Shown: positions 8,991-19,348, counted from the first letter of the stretch. The stretch: 64,000 bases of DNA from Pararhizobium qamdonense (GCF_029277445.1 NZ_CP119569.1:124001-188000); one strand, 5' to 3'. Numbers and translations are program-made. Notes: a model not told the origin generated them from the letters alone.

Positions 8991-9771
8991 AACCGTACCT
9001 ATGGTCGTCGTCGTTGCGAGCGCCATTTCGATTGCATTGCCAGCTTCGGCCTTGGCCGGCGGCGTGACGGGCGAAGCAACCGAATGGACACAGCTCGCCA
9101 ACAATACCGAGCTGATCTCACTGGTCGGCAAGTCGGCCGAACAGGTCAACAACCAGATCACCCAGATCTCGCAGCTTGCCGAGCAGATCCAGAACCAGAT
9201 CAACATCTACAACAACATGCTGCAGAACACCGCGCAATTGCCAAACCACATCTGGGGTCAGGTCGAAAGCGACCTGAAAAACCTGCAGAGCGTCGTGGCG
9301 CAAGGGCAGGGGGTCGCCTTCTCGATGGGCAATATCGACGACGTGCTCAAGCAGCGGTTTCAGAGTTTTTCCGAAATGAAGAGCAACCTGCCTGACGGGG
9401 CAAGCTTTTCGTCCACCTATCAGAACTGGTCCGACACCAACCGTGACACGATCGCCGGATCCTTGAAGGCCGCAAACCTGACGGCCGACCAGTTCTCAAG
9501 CGAGGAAGGTACGATGTCATCGCTGCGCTCGATGTCGGAAACGGCCGACGGACAGATGAAAGCGCTGCAGGTCGGACACCAGATCGCTGCCCAGCAGGTC
9601 GCGCAAATGCAAAAACTGCGTGGTCTCGTTTCCCAGCAGATGACGATGATGGGCACGTGGTTTCAGTCGGAGCAGGCACAAAAGGATCTCGCCCAGGCTC
9701 GCCGTGAACAGTTCTTCAGCGGAAGCGAGCATGACATCCGCGGCGGGCAGACGATGGAGCCCCGCTGGTGA
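8962..9771 (+). CDS. trbJ: TrbJ, VirB5-like minor pilus component
   Basis: TrbJ is a periplasmic or pilus-tip component of the VirB5 group. The 269-residue product has a signal peptide (hydrophobic core MVVVVASAISIALPASALAGG) followed by a long helical region rich in Gln and Asn (about 55-85), typical of VirB5/TrbJ. The start at 8962 is within the last codons of trbE. Its C-terminus, FFSGSEHDIRGGQTMEPRW, closely resembles the end of the next protein, TrbK. Its 3' end overlaps trbK by 4 bp. Confidence 0.9.
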   Translation: MPRHFSRHLETVPMVVVVASAISIALPASALAGGVTGEATEWTQLANNTELISLVGKSAEQVNNQITQISQLAEQIQNQINIYNNMLQNTAQLPNHIWGQVESDLKNLQSVVAQGQGVAFSMGNIDDVLKQRFQSFSEMKSNLPDGASFSSTYQNWSDTNRDTIAGSLKAANLTADQFSSEEGTMSSLRSMSETADGQMKALQVGHQIAAQQVAQMQKLRGLVSQQMTMMGTWFQSEQAQKDLAQARREQFFSGSEHDIRGGQTMEPRW

Positions 9772-9995
9772 GCCCGCGTCTTGTCATCATCCTTGCTGTC
9801 GTGGGGATCATCGCATCCGGTATCGGCGTCAGCAGGTGGATCGTCCGGCCGCCTTCGGCACCCCAATCCGGAGCGGGCGAGGCGTCGCCCCAAGCTGCAT
9901 CCGACGCAGACCGACGAGTTCACCGGGAAAAGTTCTTTGGCGGCGACACCACTCGCGACATACGCGGCGGCCAGGAAATGAAGCCGAGATGGTGA
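9768..9995 (+). CDS. trbK: TrbK, putative entry-exclusion protein
   Basis: TrbK proteins of IncP and Ti trb operons provide entry exclusion, although their sequences are poorly conserved. The 75-residue product has one N-terminal hydrophobic segment (about 4-24) and a short hydrophilic domain ending [20 protein letters not shown]. It starts with GTG overlapping the trbJ stop. No lipobox cysteine is present, so it would be anchored by the N-terminal helix. Position between trbJ and trbL supports the call more than sequence does. Confidence 0.8.
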   Translation: MSPRLVIILAVVGIIASGIGVSRWIVRPPSAPQSGAGEASPQAASDADRRVHREKFFGGDTTRDIRGGQEMKPRW

Positions 9996-11179
9996 TCGTT
10001 CCTCCCTCCCGGCGCATCGAACTCGCCTTCGTCGCGGTCGGCCTCGTCCTCATCGCGAGCGCGCCGGCCTTGGCACAACAAGGTCAAGTGCTGACGACCC
10101 TGGAGAATTCCGTCGTTGCAGCCGCCAAAGGCTGGGAGACGACGGTCATGGATGCGGCGCGTTCGCTGTTCTGGATCCTGGCAGGCATCGAGATCGGCAT
10201 TGCAGCCGTGTGGCTGGCGATCAGTGCTGCCTCGCTCGACAGTTGGTTTGCGGAACTGGTGAAGCGCATCATGTTCATCGGGCTCTTCGCCTTCATCCTC
10301 GACCAGGGGCCTGCCTTTGCCAAGGCGGTTGTCGACAGCCTTTACCAGATTGGCGCCGGCGGCGGGTCGGCCTCTCCAGCCAATATCTTTGACGCCGGCA
10401 TTCAGATTGCGACCAAGATGTCGGAACAGGCGAAGTTCGGGCTTTGGGAAGACAATGCGCTGGCGATCGCTGCAGTTTTCGCCATGGTCGTGGTCGTCGT
10501 CTGCTTCTCGCTCGTTGCTGCGATCTTCGTCTCGGTCATGGTGGAGATGTATGTCGGCCTGCTTGCCGGCATGATCATGCTCGGGTTGGGCGGTACGTCC
10601 TATACCAAGGATTTCGCCATCAAATACTTGGTCTATGCCTTTTCGGTCGGCATGAAGCTGATGGCACTGGTGATGATCGCCAAGATCGGCTCCGACATCC
10701 TGCTGGGCCTGGCCGAGGCACCGACAGCCACTTCCGAGCAGTTCATCACCACACTGGCGATCGCAGGCATCTCGGTCGTGGTCTTCGTCATCGCCATGTA
10801 TGTGCCGCCAATCCTTCAAGGCGTGGTCCAGGGTGCCTCCGTTTCCGGCGGTATGGAATCGATCCGCCACGGTGGACAGGCCGCATCCTTTGCGGCGGGT
10901 GCCGGCTTTTTGGCGACGGCAGCAGCCAGCAGAGGTTTTCAGGCAGCAGGCGCGGCGAGGGCAGGGGGAGCGTCCCTCGGTAGTGCCGCCATGCGTGGCA
11001 TGGAGGCAGGCATCGGCGGTGCGGCAGGCGCGGTCGGCTCTGCCGCGAAAGACAAGGCGGTTGGGTCGCCCGGGGCCTACGCCGGATCTCTACTCGGGCT
11101 TGCCAATGCCAAACTCGACCAGCAGTCGGGTCGGAGCCTGTCGGCAGCTCCACCGCCGCCGATCAACGAGACCAAATAA
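9989..11179 (+). CDS. trbL: TrbL, VirB6-like polytopic channel protein
   Basis: This inner-membrane channel component is related to VirB6. The 396-residue product has an N-terminal signal-like segment (about 10-30), about five further hydrophobic segments (between residues 55 and 280), and an Ala/Gly-rich C-terminal region, which is the standard TrbL layout. The start ATG at 9989 ([12 protein letters not shown]) overlaps trbK and follows a GGAAATGAAG stretch; the longer reading from 9704 covers trbK and was rejected. Confidence 0.92.
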   Translation: MVIVPPSRRIELAFVAVGLVLIASAPALAQQGQVLTTLENSVVAAAKGWETTVMDAARSLFWILAGIEIGIAAVWLAISAASLDSWFAELVKRIMFIGLFAFILDQGPAFAKAVVDSLYQIGAGGGSASPANIFDAGIQIATKMSEQAKFGLWEDNALAIAAVFAMVVVVVCFSLVAAIFVSVMVEMYVGLLAGMIMLGLGGTSYTKDFAIKYLVYAFSVGMKLMALVMIAKIGSDILLGLAEAPTATSEQFITTLAIAGISVVVFVIAMYVPPILQGVVQGASVSGGMESIRHGGQAASFAAGAGFLATAAASRGFQAAGAARAGGASLGSAAMRGMEAGIGGAAGAVGSAAKDKAVGSPGAYAGSLLGLANAKLDQQSGRSLSAAPPPPINETK

Positions 11180-11196
11180 CTGGAGGCCGATCAGCC

Positions 11197-11874
11197 ATGG
11201 CCGGACACAATCCGCTTGATAATCCCGATACTGGAAATCCCTATATCGCCGCGCGCAACGAATGGAACGAGCGCTATGGTTCCTATGTCAGATCCGCCGC
11301 CGCCTGGCGCATCGTCGGCATAGCCGGCATGACCATGGCCGTTATCGGCTTTGGCTACGCGCTCTACCAAAGCACGCAGGTCAAGCTCGTTCCCTATATC
11401 GTCGAAGTCGATAAGCTCGGCACGGCCGTCAATGCCGGCTTTCCGCAGCAGATTGAATATGCCGATCCGCGGGTGGTGCGCGCCACGCTTGGCAGCTTCG
11501 TCTCGAATTTTCGAAGTGTGACGCCGGATGCGGTCGTGCAGAAGCAGTATATCGACCGGACCTATGGGCTGCTGAGGACGTCGGATCCGGCGACCGAGAA
11601 GGTCAATGCCTGGTTTCGCTCCAACTCACCGTTTGAGAAAGCGAAGAACTCGACGGTGGCCATCGAGGTGAACAACATCGTCGCGCTCTCGAACCAGAGC
11701 TACCAGTTGGACTGGACCGAATTCGAGCGTGACCGGCGCGGCAAGGAAACCACCGTCCGCCGCTTCCGCGGCATTGCAACCGTGACCCTGACGCCGCCAC
11801 AGGACGAGGGCGTCATCCGCGTGAACCCCATCGGTCTTTATCTCCGCGACTTCGACTGGACAGCACAGCTTTGA
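11197..11874 (+). CDS. trbF: TrbF, VirB8-like T4SS protein
   Basis: This bitopic inner-membrane protein has a VirB8-like periplasmic domain that nucleates the channel. The 225-residue product has a cytoplasmic N-terminus with [18 protein letters not shown] (about 10-27), characteristic of TrbF, one membrane segment (about 37-57) and a periplasmic domain. A GGAGG ribosome-binding site lies upstream. Its stop overlaps the trbG start. Confidence 0.93.
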   Translation: MAGHNPLDNPDTGNPYIAARNEWNERYGSYVRSAAAWRIVGIAGMTMAVIGFGYALYQSTQVKLVPYIVEVDKLGTAVNAGFPQQIEYADPRVVRATLGSFVSNFRSVTPDAVVQKQYIDRTYGLLRTSDPATEKVNAWFRSNSPFEKAKNSTVAIEVNNIVALSNQSYQLDWTEFERDRRGKETTVRRFRGIATVTLTPPQDEGVIRVNPIGLYLRDFDWTAQL

Positions 11875-12743
11875 AAGGCATGGCCCCGAACATGATCATC
11901 CCGCGAACAAGAACACGGGCCTCGCTGACGGGCGCGCTCGCCTCGGCACTGTTGGCGTCTTCAGTGGTCGCTCCTCTGCATGCATATGCTGCCGATGGCG
12001 TCACAGCCAACGAAGCAAAAGGCATGGGTATCTCCACCCAGTGGCGAGGGTCTCGCGGCTTGGTGACCAAGGGTGCCGACGGCAAGGTGATCTTCCTCTA
12101 CGGCGAGGTCCAGCCATCCGTCGTCTGCTCGCCGCTACAGGTTTGCGACCTTGAATTGCAAGGTGGTGAGGTGGTGCGCGACGTACTGGTCGGCGACACG
12201 GTGCGCTGGAAGGTGGAGCCCGCGACTTCGGGTGCCGCTGGCGGGCAGGCGATCCACCTGATCGTCAAACCATCGGAGCCTGGTCTTTTGACCTCAATGG
12301 TGGTGACGACGTCCAGACGGACCTATCACATTCAGCTCAAGTCGCATCCGACCCAGTATATGGCGCGTGTCGGGTTCGAATATCCGGAGGATGTTTCGGC
12401 GAAGCTGGCCGACATCAACGCCCGGATCGAGGCGAGCACCATCCCGGGCGCAGGCGTCCCCGCCGAACAGTTGAACTTTTCTTATTCGGTCTCGGGCAGC
12501 GCCGGTTGGCGACCGACGCGGGTCTACTCCGATGGGCTCAAAACCTACATCCAGTTTCCACGCTCGATCTCCGGCCAGGATGCGCCGGTTTTGTTCGTCA
12601 CGTCAGGCGGGCAGAACCGGATCGTCAACTATCGGATGAAGGGCGACATAATGGTCGTCGATTACCATGTCGATCGCGCGGTGCTCGTGTCGGGGGTCGG
12701 TTGGAAACAGGAAAAGATCACCATCAAGCGGGGAGGGCGGTAA
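11871..12743 (+). CDS. trbG: TrbG, VirB9-like outer-membrane core component
   Basis: This periplasmic protein forms the outer-membrane core complex with TrbH and TrbI. The product (290 residues from TTG 11871; ATG at 11880 or 11892 are alternatives) has a signal peptide (about 16-41) and the VirB9/CagX domain, including [14 protein letters not shown] text near the middle and a C-terminal [13 protein letters not shown] segment. A TTGA overlap with trbF supports coupling, but the start is not certain. Confidence 0.9.
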   Translation: MKGMAPNMIIPRTRTRASLTGALASALLASSVVAPLHAYAADGVTANEAKGMGISTQWRGSRGLVTKGADGKVIFLYGEVQPSVVCSPLQVCDLELQGGEVVRDVLVGDTVRWKVEPATSGAAGGQAIHLIVKPSEPGLLTSMVVTTSRRTYHIQLKSHPTQYMARVGFEYPEDVSAKLADINARIEASTIPGAGVPAEQLNFSYSVSGSAGWRPTRVYSDGLKTYIQFPRSISGQDAPVLFVTSGGQNRIVNYRMKGDIMVVDYHVDRAVLVSGVGWKQEKITIKRGGR

Positions 12744-13219
12744 TGAACATCCCTCTCTCCCATTCGCGCGCCTTAAAACCCCTCCGCAACTTTGCCGCAG
12801 CCTGCGCCCTAGCCGCCCTTCTTTCCGGATGCCAGTCGACCGGAACAGAAGGGCTCGTTTCCAGCACCGCACCGCCGGAAATCTCCGGTCCCGCCGCCAG
12901 TGCAATCGCCGGCGATATGGTGAGTCGCCTTGCCGAACAGATCGGGCCGGGAAAAGCGACCGTTGCGCTCAAGACTGATACTTCGCCGTTCGGACAGGCA
13001 ATGGAAGCGGCGCTCAAGGGATGGGGTTATGCCGTCGTCACCGACCAGAAGACAGATAGCAGCACGACGGTCATCCCGCTCGCCTATGTGATCTTGACTG
13101 TCGATGGTCAGGTGCTGGCCCGGCTTTCGACAAATAGCATCGAGCTCGGCCGCGCTTATTCCGTCACGGCAAATGGCGCGACGCCCGCGAGCGCCTTGTC
13201 GCTGATGCGGCGCGGCTGA
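12743..13219 (+). CDS. trbH: TrbH, VirB7-like lipoprotein
   Basis: TrbH is a lipoprotein of the T4SS core complex. The 158-residue product has a signal peptide with lipobox ALLSGC (Cys at residue 30), followed by a Ser/Pro/Ala-rich linker and a folded C-terminal domain. The start at 12743 shares one base with the trbG stop and follows GGGAGGG. Lipidation and outer-membrane anchoring are inferred from the lipobox. Confidence 0.9.
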   Translation: MNIPLSHSRALKPLRNFAAACALAALLSGCQSTGTEGLVSSTAPPEISGPAASAIAGDMVSRLAEQIGPGKATVALKTDTSPFGQAMEAALKGWGYAVVTDQKTDSSTTVIPLAYVILTVDGQVLARLSTNSIELGRAYSVTANGATPASALSLMRRG

Positions 13220-13231
13220 GGGGAGGATCCT

Positions 13232-14554
13232 ATGGTGCAATCTCTCAATCTCGGCGGCGCCCCAAACAGCCAGGCCCCGTCCACTATACGGCGGATCAAC
13301 CGTCTTCCGATTGCCATCATCATCGTCCTTGCGCTCGCGTTCCTTGGTGTCATCTTTTACGGGCTCTCCTCGCGCGGACTGTACTTCGGCAAAGACACCG
13401 GCCCGGAGACCAGTTCGGGCAACCCCGCCTCAACCTTTGCCGACCAGATCAAACGCGGCGTCACCGATGGCATTATCGGCGAACCACAGCAGCAGACCAT
13501 CTTCCAGCCGACGCCCGTCGAGACGAAACAAGTCGAAGAAAAAGCCAGCAATCCCTTCACACCACAGCCAGGCCAACGCGAGGTGCAGCAGCGCGGCCAG
13601 GAGCTCGAAGCGGAAGCGGTCTGGCGGGCTCGTCTCCAGCGAGAGCAACAGGAACAGGTTTTGCGGGAGCAGCAGCGCCAGCGCATGGCCCGCCTGCAGG
13701 CGAACAACGCCGCTTATGATGCGCCGCTTGCCATCGATCGCGGCAAACTGGACGGGCGTGCTGAATCGCATGATGCGACCACAGACACGACAGCAAGAGC
13801 CGCGACAGTTCCGACAAACAACGGAAGCTCCCCCGATCTCTATGGAGCAGCGCTCCGCGCCGGGCTCGGTGGTCAAAACGTTGATCCTAATGCCCAAGGC
13901 GCCAAGGAGGACTTCTTCAACGCCGACCTGAAAGAGCTTGGCTACCTATCGAATCGTGTCGTGCCTCAACAATCGCCATTCGAGCTGAAGCGAGGCTCGG
14001 TCATCCCGGCGACGCTGATCACGGGCATCAATTCCGATCTACCGGGCCGGATCACCGCCCAGGTAAGCCAGAGCGTCTACGACAGCGCGACAGGGCATCG
14101 TCTGCTCATTCCGCAAGGAACGAAACTGTTCGGCCGCTATGACAGCAAGGTGTCTTTTGGTCAGAAACGCGTTCTCATCGTGTGGACCGACATCATTTTC
14201 CCGAACGGTTCGACTTTGCAAATCGGCGGCATGTCGGGGACGGATGCGCAGGGGTATGGCGGGTTCAACGACAAGGTGAACAATCATTACCTCAAGACGT
14301 TCGGTTCGGCGGTTCTGATTGCCGTGATCGGGACGGGTATAGACATGGCCGTTCCAGAAAGCTCGACACTCGCGACCCAGGACACGGCCTCGGATGCGGC
14401 GCGGCGGAATTTTGCCGAGACGTTCGGCCGGGTTGCTGATCGAACCATTCAGCGCAACATGGATGTTCAGCCGACGCTGGAAATCCGACCCGGGTACAAA
14501 TTTAACGTGCTCGTTGATCAAGATATCGTCTTTCCAGGCAACTCCCGACCATGA
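13232..14554 (+). CDS. trbI: TrbI, VirB10-like T4SS core protein
   Basis: TrbI spans the envelope and links inner-membrane energy components to the outer core, like VirB10. The 440-residue product has a cytoplasmic N-terminus, one membrane segment (about 28-47), a long Gln/Arg/Glu-rich linker with coiled-coil character (about 95-165), and the TrbI/VirB10 C-terminal domain (about 225-430) with RLLIPQGTKLFGRYDSKV and LRKF-like barrel features. GGGAGG precedes the ATG. It is the last gene of the traI-trb operon. Confidence 0.94.
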   Translation: MVQSLNLGGAPNSQAPSTIRRINRLPIAIIIVLALAFLGVIFYGLSSRGLYFGKDTGPETSSGNPASTFADQIKRGVTDGIIGEPQQQTIFQPTPVETKQVEEKASNPFTPQPGQREVQQRGQELEAEAVWRARLQREQQEQVLREQQRQRMARLQANNAAYDAPLAIDRGKLDGRAESHDATTDTTARAATVPTNNGSSPDLYGAALRAGLGGQNVDPNAQGAKEDFFNADLKELGYLSNRVVPQQSPFELKRGSVIPATLITGINSDLPGRITAQVSQSVYDSATGHRLLIPQGTKLFGRYDSKVSFGQKRVLIVWTDIIFPNGSTLQIGGMSGTDAQGYGGFNDKVNNHYLKTFGSAVLIAVIGTGIDMAVPESSTLATQDTASDAARRNFAETFGRVADRTIQRNMDVQPTLEIRPGYKFNVLVDQDIVFPGNSRP

Positions 14555-14894
14555 TAGCAGCAAGCCGCAGTGTTGGATTGGCCCATGGGAACAAATGACA
14601 GCTCTTTCAACTGCTAATCCCAGAGGCTTGGTAGGTCAGATTATTCTGCAGCGAACTGTTGTTGGCTAAGGCGCAGCGCGGCTGCGCATCGGTGGCCTTC
14701 CAGTTGCTCGGTGGCGCCTTGGCGAGTATCTGCCGGCGCAACTGCGGCGAGGCCACACTTGGTCGAACCATAGACGCGTCGCAATCTTGAGGTAAGTTCA
14801 ACGTAACATTTCCCCCGATTAAAGATGAGGGAGCGTCGTTCGTGAGGATTTGTTCGATCAAGGTCTCGTCCTCCGTGACGTTTCTGACAGGTGT
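14555..14894. other. Intergenic stretch between trbI and dadA
   Basis: This gap separates the trb operon from the accessory cargo. Small open frames exist, the longest 84 codons on the minus strand, but none has a ribosome-binding site or a recognisable protein. No transposon end was identified, although it is the left boundary of the cargo inserted between trb and traR. Confidence 0.4.
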
Positions 14895-16145
14895 TTAGGC
14901 GTAGCGGCTAACCGCTAGATCCGTTGCATCGATCTCGGGCATTCGTCCTGATACGAGATCAGCGATGACGCGGGCCGAGCCAGAGCTCATCGTCCATCCG
15001 AGCGTGCCGTGTCCGGTGTTGAGGAAGAGACCCGCGATCTTGGTGGGACCAATCACAGGCGTTCCATCCGGCGTCATCGGACGAAGACCCGACCAGAATG
15101 TCGCCTCTTTTGCATCGCCACCGGGAAACAGATCCATGACGGAATGCTCGAGGGTGCTCCGGCGGGCGAGACCCAGGTCGTTCGTATAGCCGGAGATTTC
15201 CGCCATGCCCCCGACGCGGATACGGTCGCCCAGACGCGTAATGGCGATCTTGTAGGTCTCGTCCATGATCGTCGATTCCGGCGCCCGCGTGGGGTCAGTG
15301 ATAGGGATCGTCAGGGAGTAGCCCTTGACCGGATAGACAGGTAGCTTGATGCCGTGGCGTCTGAGAAGCAGCGGAGAGTAGCTACCAAGTGCCACGACAA
15401 CGGCATCTGCTGGCAGGCTTCCCCATTCCGTCACAGCGCCTCGCACACGGCCGGCCTCGACATCCAAGCCCTTAATCTCGGTACTCCATGAAAACCGGAC
15501 GCCAAGCTGCTCTGCCTTTGTAGCAAGCGCGTTGGTGAACTTATAGCAGTCGCCGGTCTCATCTTTCGGCGTTAGCAGGCCGCCAACAATCTTGTCGCGG
15601 ACATGCGCGAGCGCGGGCTCAGTGCGAACGCAGCCATCGCGATCGAGAACCTCGTAAGGAATGCCGTCGGCTGCAAGCGCCTTGACGTCTTTGCCCGAAG
15701 CATCAAGCTGTGCCTGTGTACGGAAAAGTTGGAGCGTGCCCTGCATACGTTGGTCGTACTCGATGGCAGTCTCTTTGCGCAGGGTAGCGAGGGAGATACG
15801 ACTGTAGTCAGCCAACCTCAGCATCCGGCTCTTGTTGACCGCATAGCGTTCGGAAGTGCAGTTCGAGAGCATCTTTACGAGCCATGACAGCATAGCGCCA
15901 TCGATCTTGGGCCGAAGTATCAGCGGCGCGTGTTCCATGAACAGCCATTTCAAAGCCTTCATCGGGATACCTGGCGCTGCCCAAGGTGAACAGTATCCAA
16001 AGGAAACTTCGCCCGCATTGGCGAAGCTTGTCTCAAGCGCCGGACCATTCTGCCGGTCGACAACGGTGACTGTGTGACCGGCTTTTGCCAGCTGGTATGC
16101 GGAGGTGACGCCGACAATGCCGGCGCCCAGAACGATAACTTTCAT
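14895..16145 (-). CDS. dadA: DadA-type D-amino-acid dehydrogenase
   Basis: DadA is an FAD enzyme that oxidises D-amino acids, chiefly D-alanine, to the keto acid and ammonia, passing electrons to the respiratory chain. The 416-residue product has the Rossmann motif [17 protein letters not shown] at its N-terminus and a C-terminal [16 protein letters not shown] and [18 protein letters not shown], both characteristic of DadA. The start MKVIVLGAG at 16145 is chosen over an unlikely 37-residue extension. It forms a minus-strand pair with alr, 25 bp downstream of it, and is divergent from the Lrp-type regulator, the dadRAX-like arrangement. It may recycle alanine made by the AruH-like enzyme (inference). 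Confidence 0.88.
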   Translation of the reverse strand: MKVIVLGAGIVGVTSAYQLAKAGHTVTVVDRQNGPALETSFANAGEVSFGYCSPWAAPGIPMKALKWLFMEHAPLILRPKIDGAMLSWLVKMLSNCTSERYAVNKSRMLRLADYSRISLATLRKETAIEYDQRMQGTLQLFRTQAQLDASGKDVKALAADGIPYEVLDRDGCVRTEPALAHVRDKIVGGLLTPKDETGDCYKFTNALATKAEQLGVRFSWSTEIKGLDVEAGRVRGAVTEWGSLPADAVVVALGSYSPLLLRRHGIKLPVYPVKGYSLTIPITDPTRAPESTIMDETYKIAITRLGDRIRVGGMAEISGYTNDLGLARRSTLEHSVMDLFPGGDAKEATFWSGLRPMTPDGTPVIGPTKIAGLFLNTGHGTLGWTMSSGSARVIADLVSGRMPEIDATDLAVSRYA

Positions 16146-16170
16146 AATGTCCCCAATGAGCCTGCGGCTC

Positions 16171-17304
16171 TCAACGATATTGTCTATGGTAGCGGTTGCC
16201 GAGACCGGTAAGGATTTCATAGGAGATCGTACCGGCGTCGCGGGCCAGGTCCTCAAGCGCCTGATGCGGGCCCAGCACCTCGACGACGCTGCCTAAAGAC
16301 AGGGTTCCCTCCGATAGTGCGGTAATGTCGATCGTGATGCTGTCCATGGACACCCGCCCTACGATCGGCAGGCGCCGTCCCTCGTAGTACACCGCGCCGC
16401 GACCGCTCAGACTCCGCGGCAAGCCGTCGGCATAGCCTGCGGCGATCGTGGCAAGGCGCGTTTCCCTCGCTGCGATGTGAGTGCCGTTGTATCCGATCTT
16501 CGCCCCGACGGGCACCGTACGCGTCTGAATGACTGCAACATCAAGCGCAACTACCGGCTCCATTGGGTTTGGCTTGCCGATGATCGGTAAGCCTCCGTAA
16601 AGGGCAATCCCCGTACGTGCCACTTGAGCGTGATAGTCTTTCCCGAGGAAGATGCCGCCGGAGTTTGAAAAACAAATTTTAAGATGCGGAAACTCTTTTG
16701 AAATTCGTTTCATCTCTACAAGCTGATCATTGTTCTGATCGCTGTCGTGCTCGTCGGCCGAAGCCAAGTGGCTCATGATGAAAATGATATCGACGCCCGC
16801 CTGTCCCGCAAGCTCTACTGCCAAAGTGCTGCGCTCTTCGGGTGGAACGCCAAGTCGCGACATACCTGTATCGAATTGTAGTACGGCCTTAAGACTGAAT
16901 TTCCGGCATTTTGCTGTGATCGACCAACGTCGCCACTGCTCCAGCGAATTCACAACCGGGATGATGTCGCTTCGTGCACAGGCTTCCTCATTGCCAGGCT
17001 GCAATCCGTTGAGTACGAACACCTTGGCATCGGCAGACAAGCAGGGCCGCAGTTTCACGGCCTCTTCAAACTGCGCGACAAAAAAGTTCCGGCAACCCGA
17101 TGCGTAGAGTGCTGAGCACACGTTTTTGGCGCCAAGACCGTACGCCTCGGCTTTCACAACGGCAGCAGCCTGCGCTGGCGCCACAAGCGTCGAGAGCTTG
17201 GCGTAATTGCGTGACAATGCTGAAAGATTGACAGTCAGATAGCCGTTCGCACCTGCGTTCGGTCGCCTTACTTCTGGCTCCGAATAAATAGTGACACTGC
17301 CCAT
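16171..17304 (-). CDS. alr: Alanine racemase (catabolic type)
   Basis: This PLP enzyme interconverts L- and D-alanine, feeding DadA. The 377-residue product has the PLP lysine in [11 protein letters not shown] (Lys51 counted from the preferred start), the fold type III barrel, [12 protein letters not shown] text, and the C-terminal [13 protein letters not shown], in which the usual alanine-racemase GRV.MD motif is recognisable. ATG 17304 has GAGG five to six bases upstream; ATG at 17322 and 17343 are weaker alternatives. The gene is transcribed ahead of dadA and away from the Lrp gene. Confidence 0.9.
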   Translation of the reverse strand: MGSVTIYSEPEVRRPNAGANGYLTVNLSALSRNYAKLSTLVAPAQAAAVVKAEAYGLGAKNVCSALYASGCRNFFVAQFEEAVKLRPCLSADAKVFVLNGLQPGNEEACARSDIIPVVNSLEQWRRWSITAKCRKFSLKAVLQFDTGMSRLGVPPEERSTLAVELAGQAGVDIIFIMSHLASADEHDSDQNNDQLVEMKRISKEFPHLKICFSNSGGIFLGKDYHAQVARTGIALYGGLPIIGKPNPMEPVVALDVAVIQTRTVPVGAKIGYNGTHIAARETRLATIAAGYADGLPRSLSGRGAVYYEGRRLPIVGRVSMDSITIDITALSEGTLSLGSVVEVLGPHQALEDLARDAGTISYEILTGLGNRYHRQYR

Positions 17305-17431
17305 CTTCGCCTCACTTTTCATCGGCACGAAGATATGCAACAACGTGCGAAATTGTCCGCGTTTGTGTAGTGGATTGTTTCAAAGTTCACGGCTTTACCG
17401 TATATCCTACGACGGATTGGGGGTTTATTTC

Positions 17432-17896
17432 ATGCTGGCCTTGGACAACATTGACCGCAACATTCTCCGGTTGCTTCGGGTCGATGCCCGGACCAGCAAC
17501 GCAAAGCTTGCTACGGAAGTCGGCCTGTCTCCATCGGCTTGTCTCAGACGCATCAAACTGATGGAGCATGCGGGCGTTATTCGTGGCTATATGGCGCTCA
17601 TTGACGCGACGCAGTCGGAATCGATCATTGCCGTCATCATCAACATTACGCTCGAGCGGCAAACGGAGGAGTACCTCGACAAGTTCGAGGCAGCGGTTCG
17701 TAAGCATCCCGAAATCAGGGAATGCTATCTGATGACCGGTGGGTCGGATTACATGCTAAGGGTTGATGTCGAGAATGCCGGAGCTTTCGAGCGCATACAC
17801 AAAGAGGTCCTGTCCCCCCTGCCTGGTGTACTGCGGATCCATTCGAGTTTCTCTATCCGCGATGTCCTGGCGGCGCGCTTAAAGCAGAAGAAGTAG
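17432..17896 (+). CDS. Lrp/AsnC-family regulator, probable controller of alr-dadA
   Basis: This is a leucine-responsive/AsnC-type transcription factor of 154 residues. The N-terminal winged helix (LDNIDRNILRLLRVDARTSN and VGLSPSACLRRIKLME) is followed by the RAM ligand-binding domain, including ECYLMTGGSDYMLRV (about 100-114). The start at 17432 follows a GGGGG stretch. It is divergent from alr-dadA across 127 bp, the same arrangement as dadR with dadAX, so alanine-responsive control is likely. The ligand is inferred. Confidence 0.85.
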   Translation: MLALDNIDRNILRLLRVDARTSNAKLATEVGLSPSACLRRIKLMEHAGVIRGYMALIDATQSESIIAVIINITLERQTEEYLDKFEAAVRKHPEIRECYLMTGGSDYMLRVDVENAGAFERIHKEVLSPLPGVLRIHSSFSIRDVLAARLKQKK

Positions 17897-18147
17897 CGTA
17901 TGCGATGGTAATAAATCGCCGCGGTGGAAATGACGGGAAGGAAGCTTGGCGGCGCGATCACGGCCGATATCGCGATAAAGGCGCAGAATTCCCAGGCATG
18001 TTGTAAAGGCCTGTTCCGTAGCGGGCGGCTGGCGAGAATGGTGATGAAAGGTCCTTCGGTCTGCGGCCCGATGGATGCGCCCCATCGTCGGAAGCGCTCC
18101 GGCGTCCATTCGGCGTATCGGCAGTGCGAACTCGGTATATGTTGTCA

Positions 18148-18403
18148 ATCTTGCGAACCAAAAAGCATCGTGTTTTTTGTCAGCCTGTACGCGGTTGTTG
18201 TTCCGACGAGTGCCACCGTTTCCACCAAGTTGCTTGTCCTCGCGGGTGGTTTTCTGTTGGAGATCACGGGGTACGGTCTTGTCATTGTCCTGTTTTCAAT
18301 GTCTCCAGCCAGCCAAAATTCGACCGTTTTGGAACCTGGATCGAACGCCGTGGGTACGATTTTCGCGGGCTTTGGTCTCCGACTAATAGTTGAAAACTTG
18401 TGA
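18148..18403 (+). pseudogene. LysE-family exporter remnant (repeat copy 1)
   Basis: The plus strand encodes a broken C-terminal piece of a LysE/RhtB amino-acid exporter: VFFVSLYAVVVPTSAT and LLVLAGGFLLEIT align with the intact gene at 27906-28529, and the ends FAGFGLRLIVENL and LAGFGLRLIAEKL correspond. The first about 120 codons are missing, and small indels near 18308-18346 change the frame. It is the left end of a duplicated lysE-araC module. The preceding 17897-18147 shows no recognisable gene. Confidence 0.75.
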
Positions 18404-18454
18404 TCCGGCGAGATTACCCCGGAGAATGCACCTTCTCCTCCGGTAGGGCACAAG

Positions 18455-19348
18455 TTAAGCAGCGATCTGGGTTTTCCCAGCGCTCTCTCGAACATCCCTG
18501 GCTGGGGGCGAACCGAACAACCGACCATATTCGCGTGTGAACTGGGGGATGCTCTCATAGCCGACCGAATAGGCCGCATTGCTGATGGCTGAGCCCTCGG
18601 AGACCATCATCCGTCGAGCCTCGATGAGGCGAAGCTGCTTCTGGAATTGCAAAGGCGCGAGAGAGGTCACCGCGCGGAAGTGCTGGTGGAATGACGAGAC
18701 GCTCATACCGGCGACTTCAGCCAAACGTTCCACCGGGAGCGTCTCAGCGTATTCGGCCCTGATGACCGCTACGACCTTTGCGATACGGTTGGCTTGGCTG
18801 TCGGCAAAGCCGAGTGCACGAATGCCCGCTCCGTGATGGCCGCTCAACAGCCAGTAGTGCATTTCCCGAACCAACTGGTCTTGGAGGATCGCGATCGAAC
18901 TCGGTCGATCAAGGAGGCGCATAAGCCGAAGTGCCGCGTCAGCCACTTCCGCTTCGGTCGGATCGACGCGGACGGGAAGGCCAGTCTCGGTCTGCGCAAC
19001 ACCGATCTCCAGAACCAGCGATTGCGTAACCGCCGGATCGATGTCGAGGACCAGGGAATAATAGGGCACCGCGGCATTGGCGCGGGTGATCTGGCTGACG
19101 TTCGGAACATCGGCCGCAACGAGAAGGGAGTCGCCGGCGCCGAAATCGAAGGTCGTGCTGCCCATGGTCACGCGCTTGGCTCCCTGCAGGACCAGCGCCA
19201 CGAGCGGCTTCGAAATCGCATAGTGCATTTCGCTCGGAGCCGTCGAGCGCATCGCAAACAGGCCAGGTATCGGTGTGCGTGCGACGCCAAACCTGTCGAC
19301 ATTGGCATCCGCATAGCGGCGGACGCATTCAAGAAGGGTGGTGCTCAT
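18455..19348 (-). CDS. AraC-family transcriptional regulator (repeat copy 1, intact)
   Basis: The 297-residue product has an N-terminal AraC-type cupin (LVALVLQGAKRVTMGSTTFD, about 49-68) and a C-terminal double helix-turn-helix domain (LPVERLAEVAGMSVSSFHQHF and AISNAAYSVGYESIPQFTREYGRLFG). It is close to full family length and has an intact frame, unlike its duplicate at 28576-29468. It is divergent from the DJ-1/aldehyde dehydrogenase/lyase/SDR operon starting at 19537, which is its most likely target. The inducer is unknown. Confidence 0.88.
   Translation of the reverse strand: MSTTLLECVRRYADANVDRFGVARTPIPGLFAMRSTAPSEMHYAISKPLVALVLQGAKRVTMGSTTFDFGAGDSLLVAADVPNVSQITRANAAVPYYSLVLDIDPAVTQSLVLEIGVAQTETGLPVRVDPTEAEVADAALRLMRLLDRPSSIAILQDQLVREMHYWLLSGHHGAGIRALGFADSQANRIAKVVAVIRAEYAETLPVERLAEVAGMSVSSFHQHFRAVTSLAPLQFQKQLRLIEARRMMVSEGSAISNAAYSVGYESIPQFTREYGRLFGSPPARDVRESAGKTQIAA

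Noticed and set aside
7584..9206. 540-codon minus-strand open frame inside trbE-trbJ.
   Set aside because: Antisense shadow of GC-rich trbE codons; no ribosome-binding site or family resemblance.
9920..10870. 316-codon minus-strand frame opposite trbL.
   Set aside because: His/Asp-rich low-complexity shadow of trbL.
14607..14861. 84-codon minus-strand frame in the trbI-dadA gap.
   Set aside because: No ribosome-binding site, no recognisable motif; not reported as a gene.
14895..16145. Opine oxidase subunit (octopine/nopaline oxidase type).
   Set aside because: The protein has DadA motifs at both ends, pairs with alanine racemase, and no second oxidase subunit or small ferredoxin-like subunit is present.
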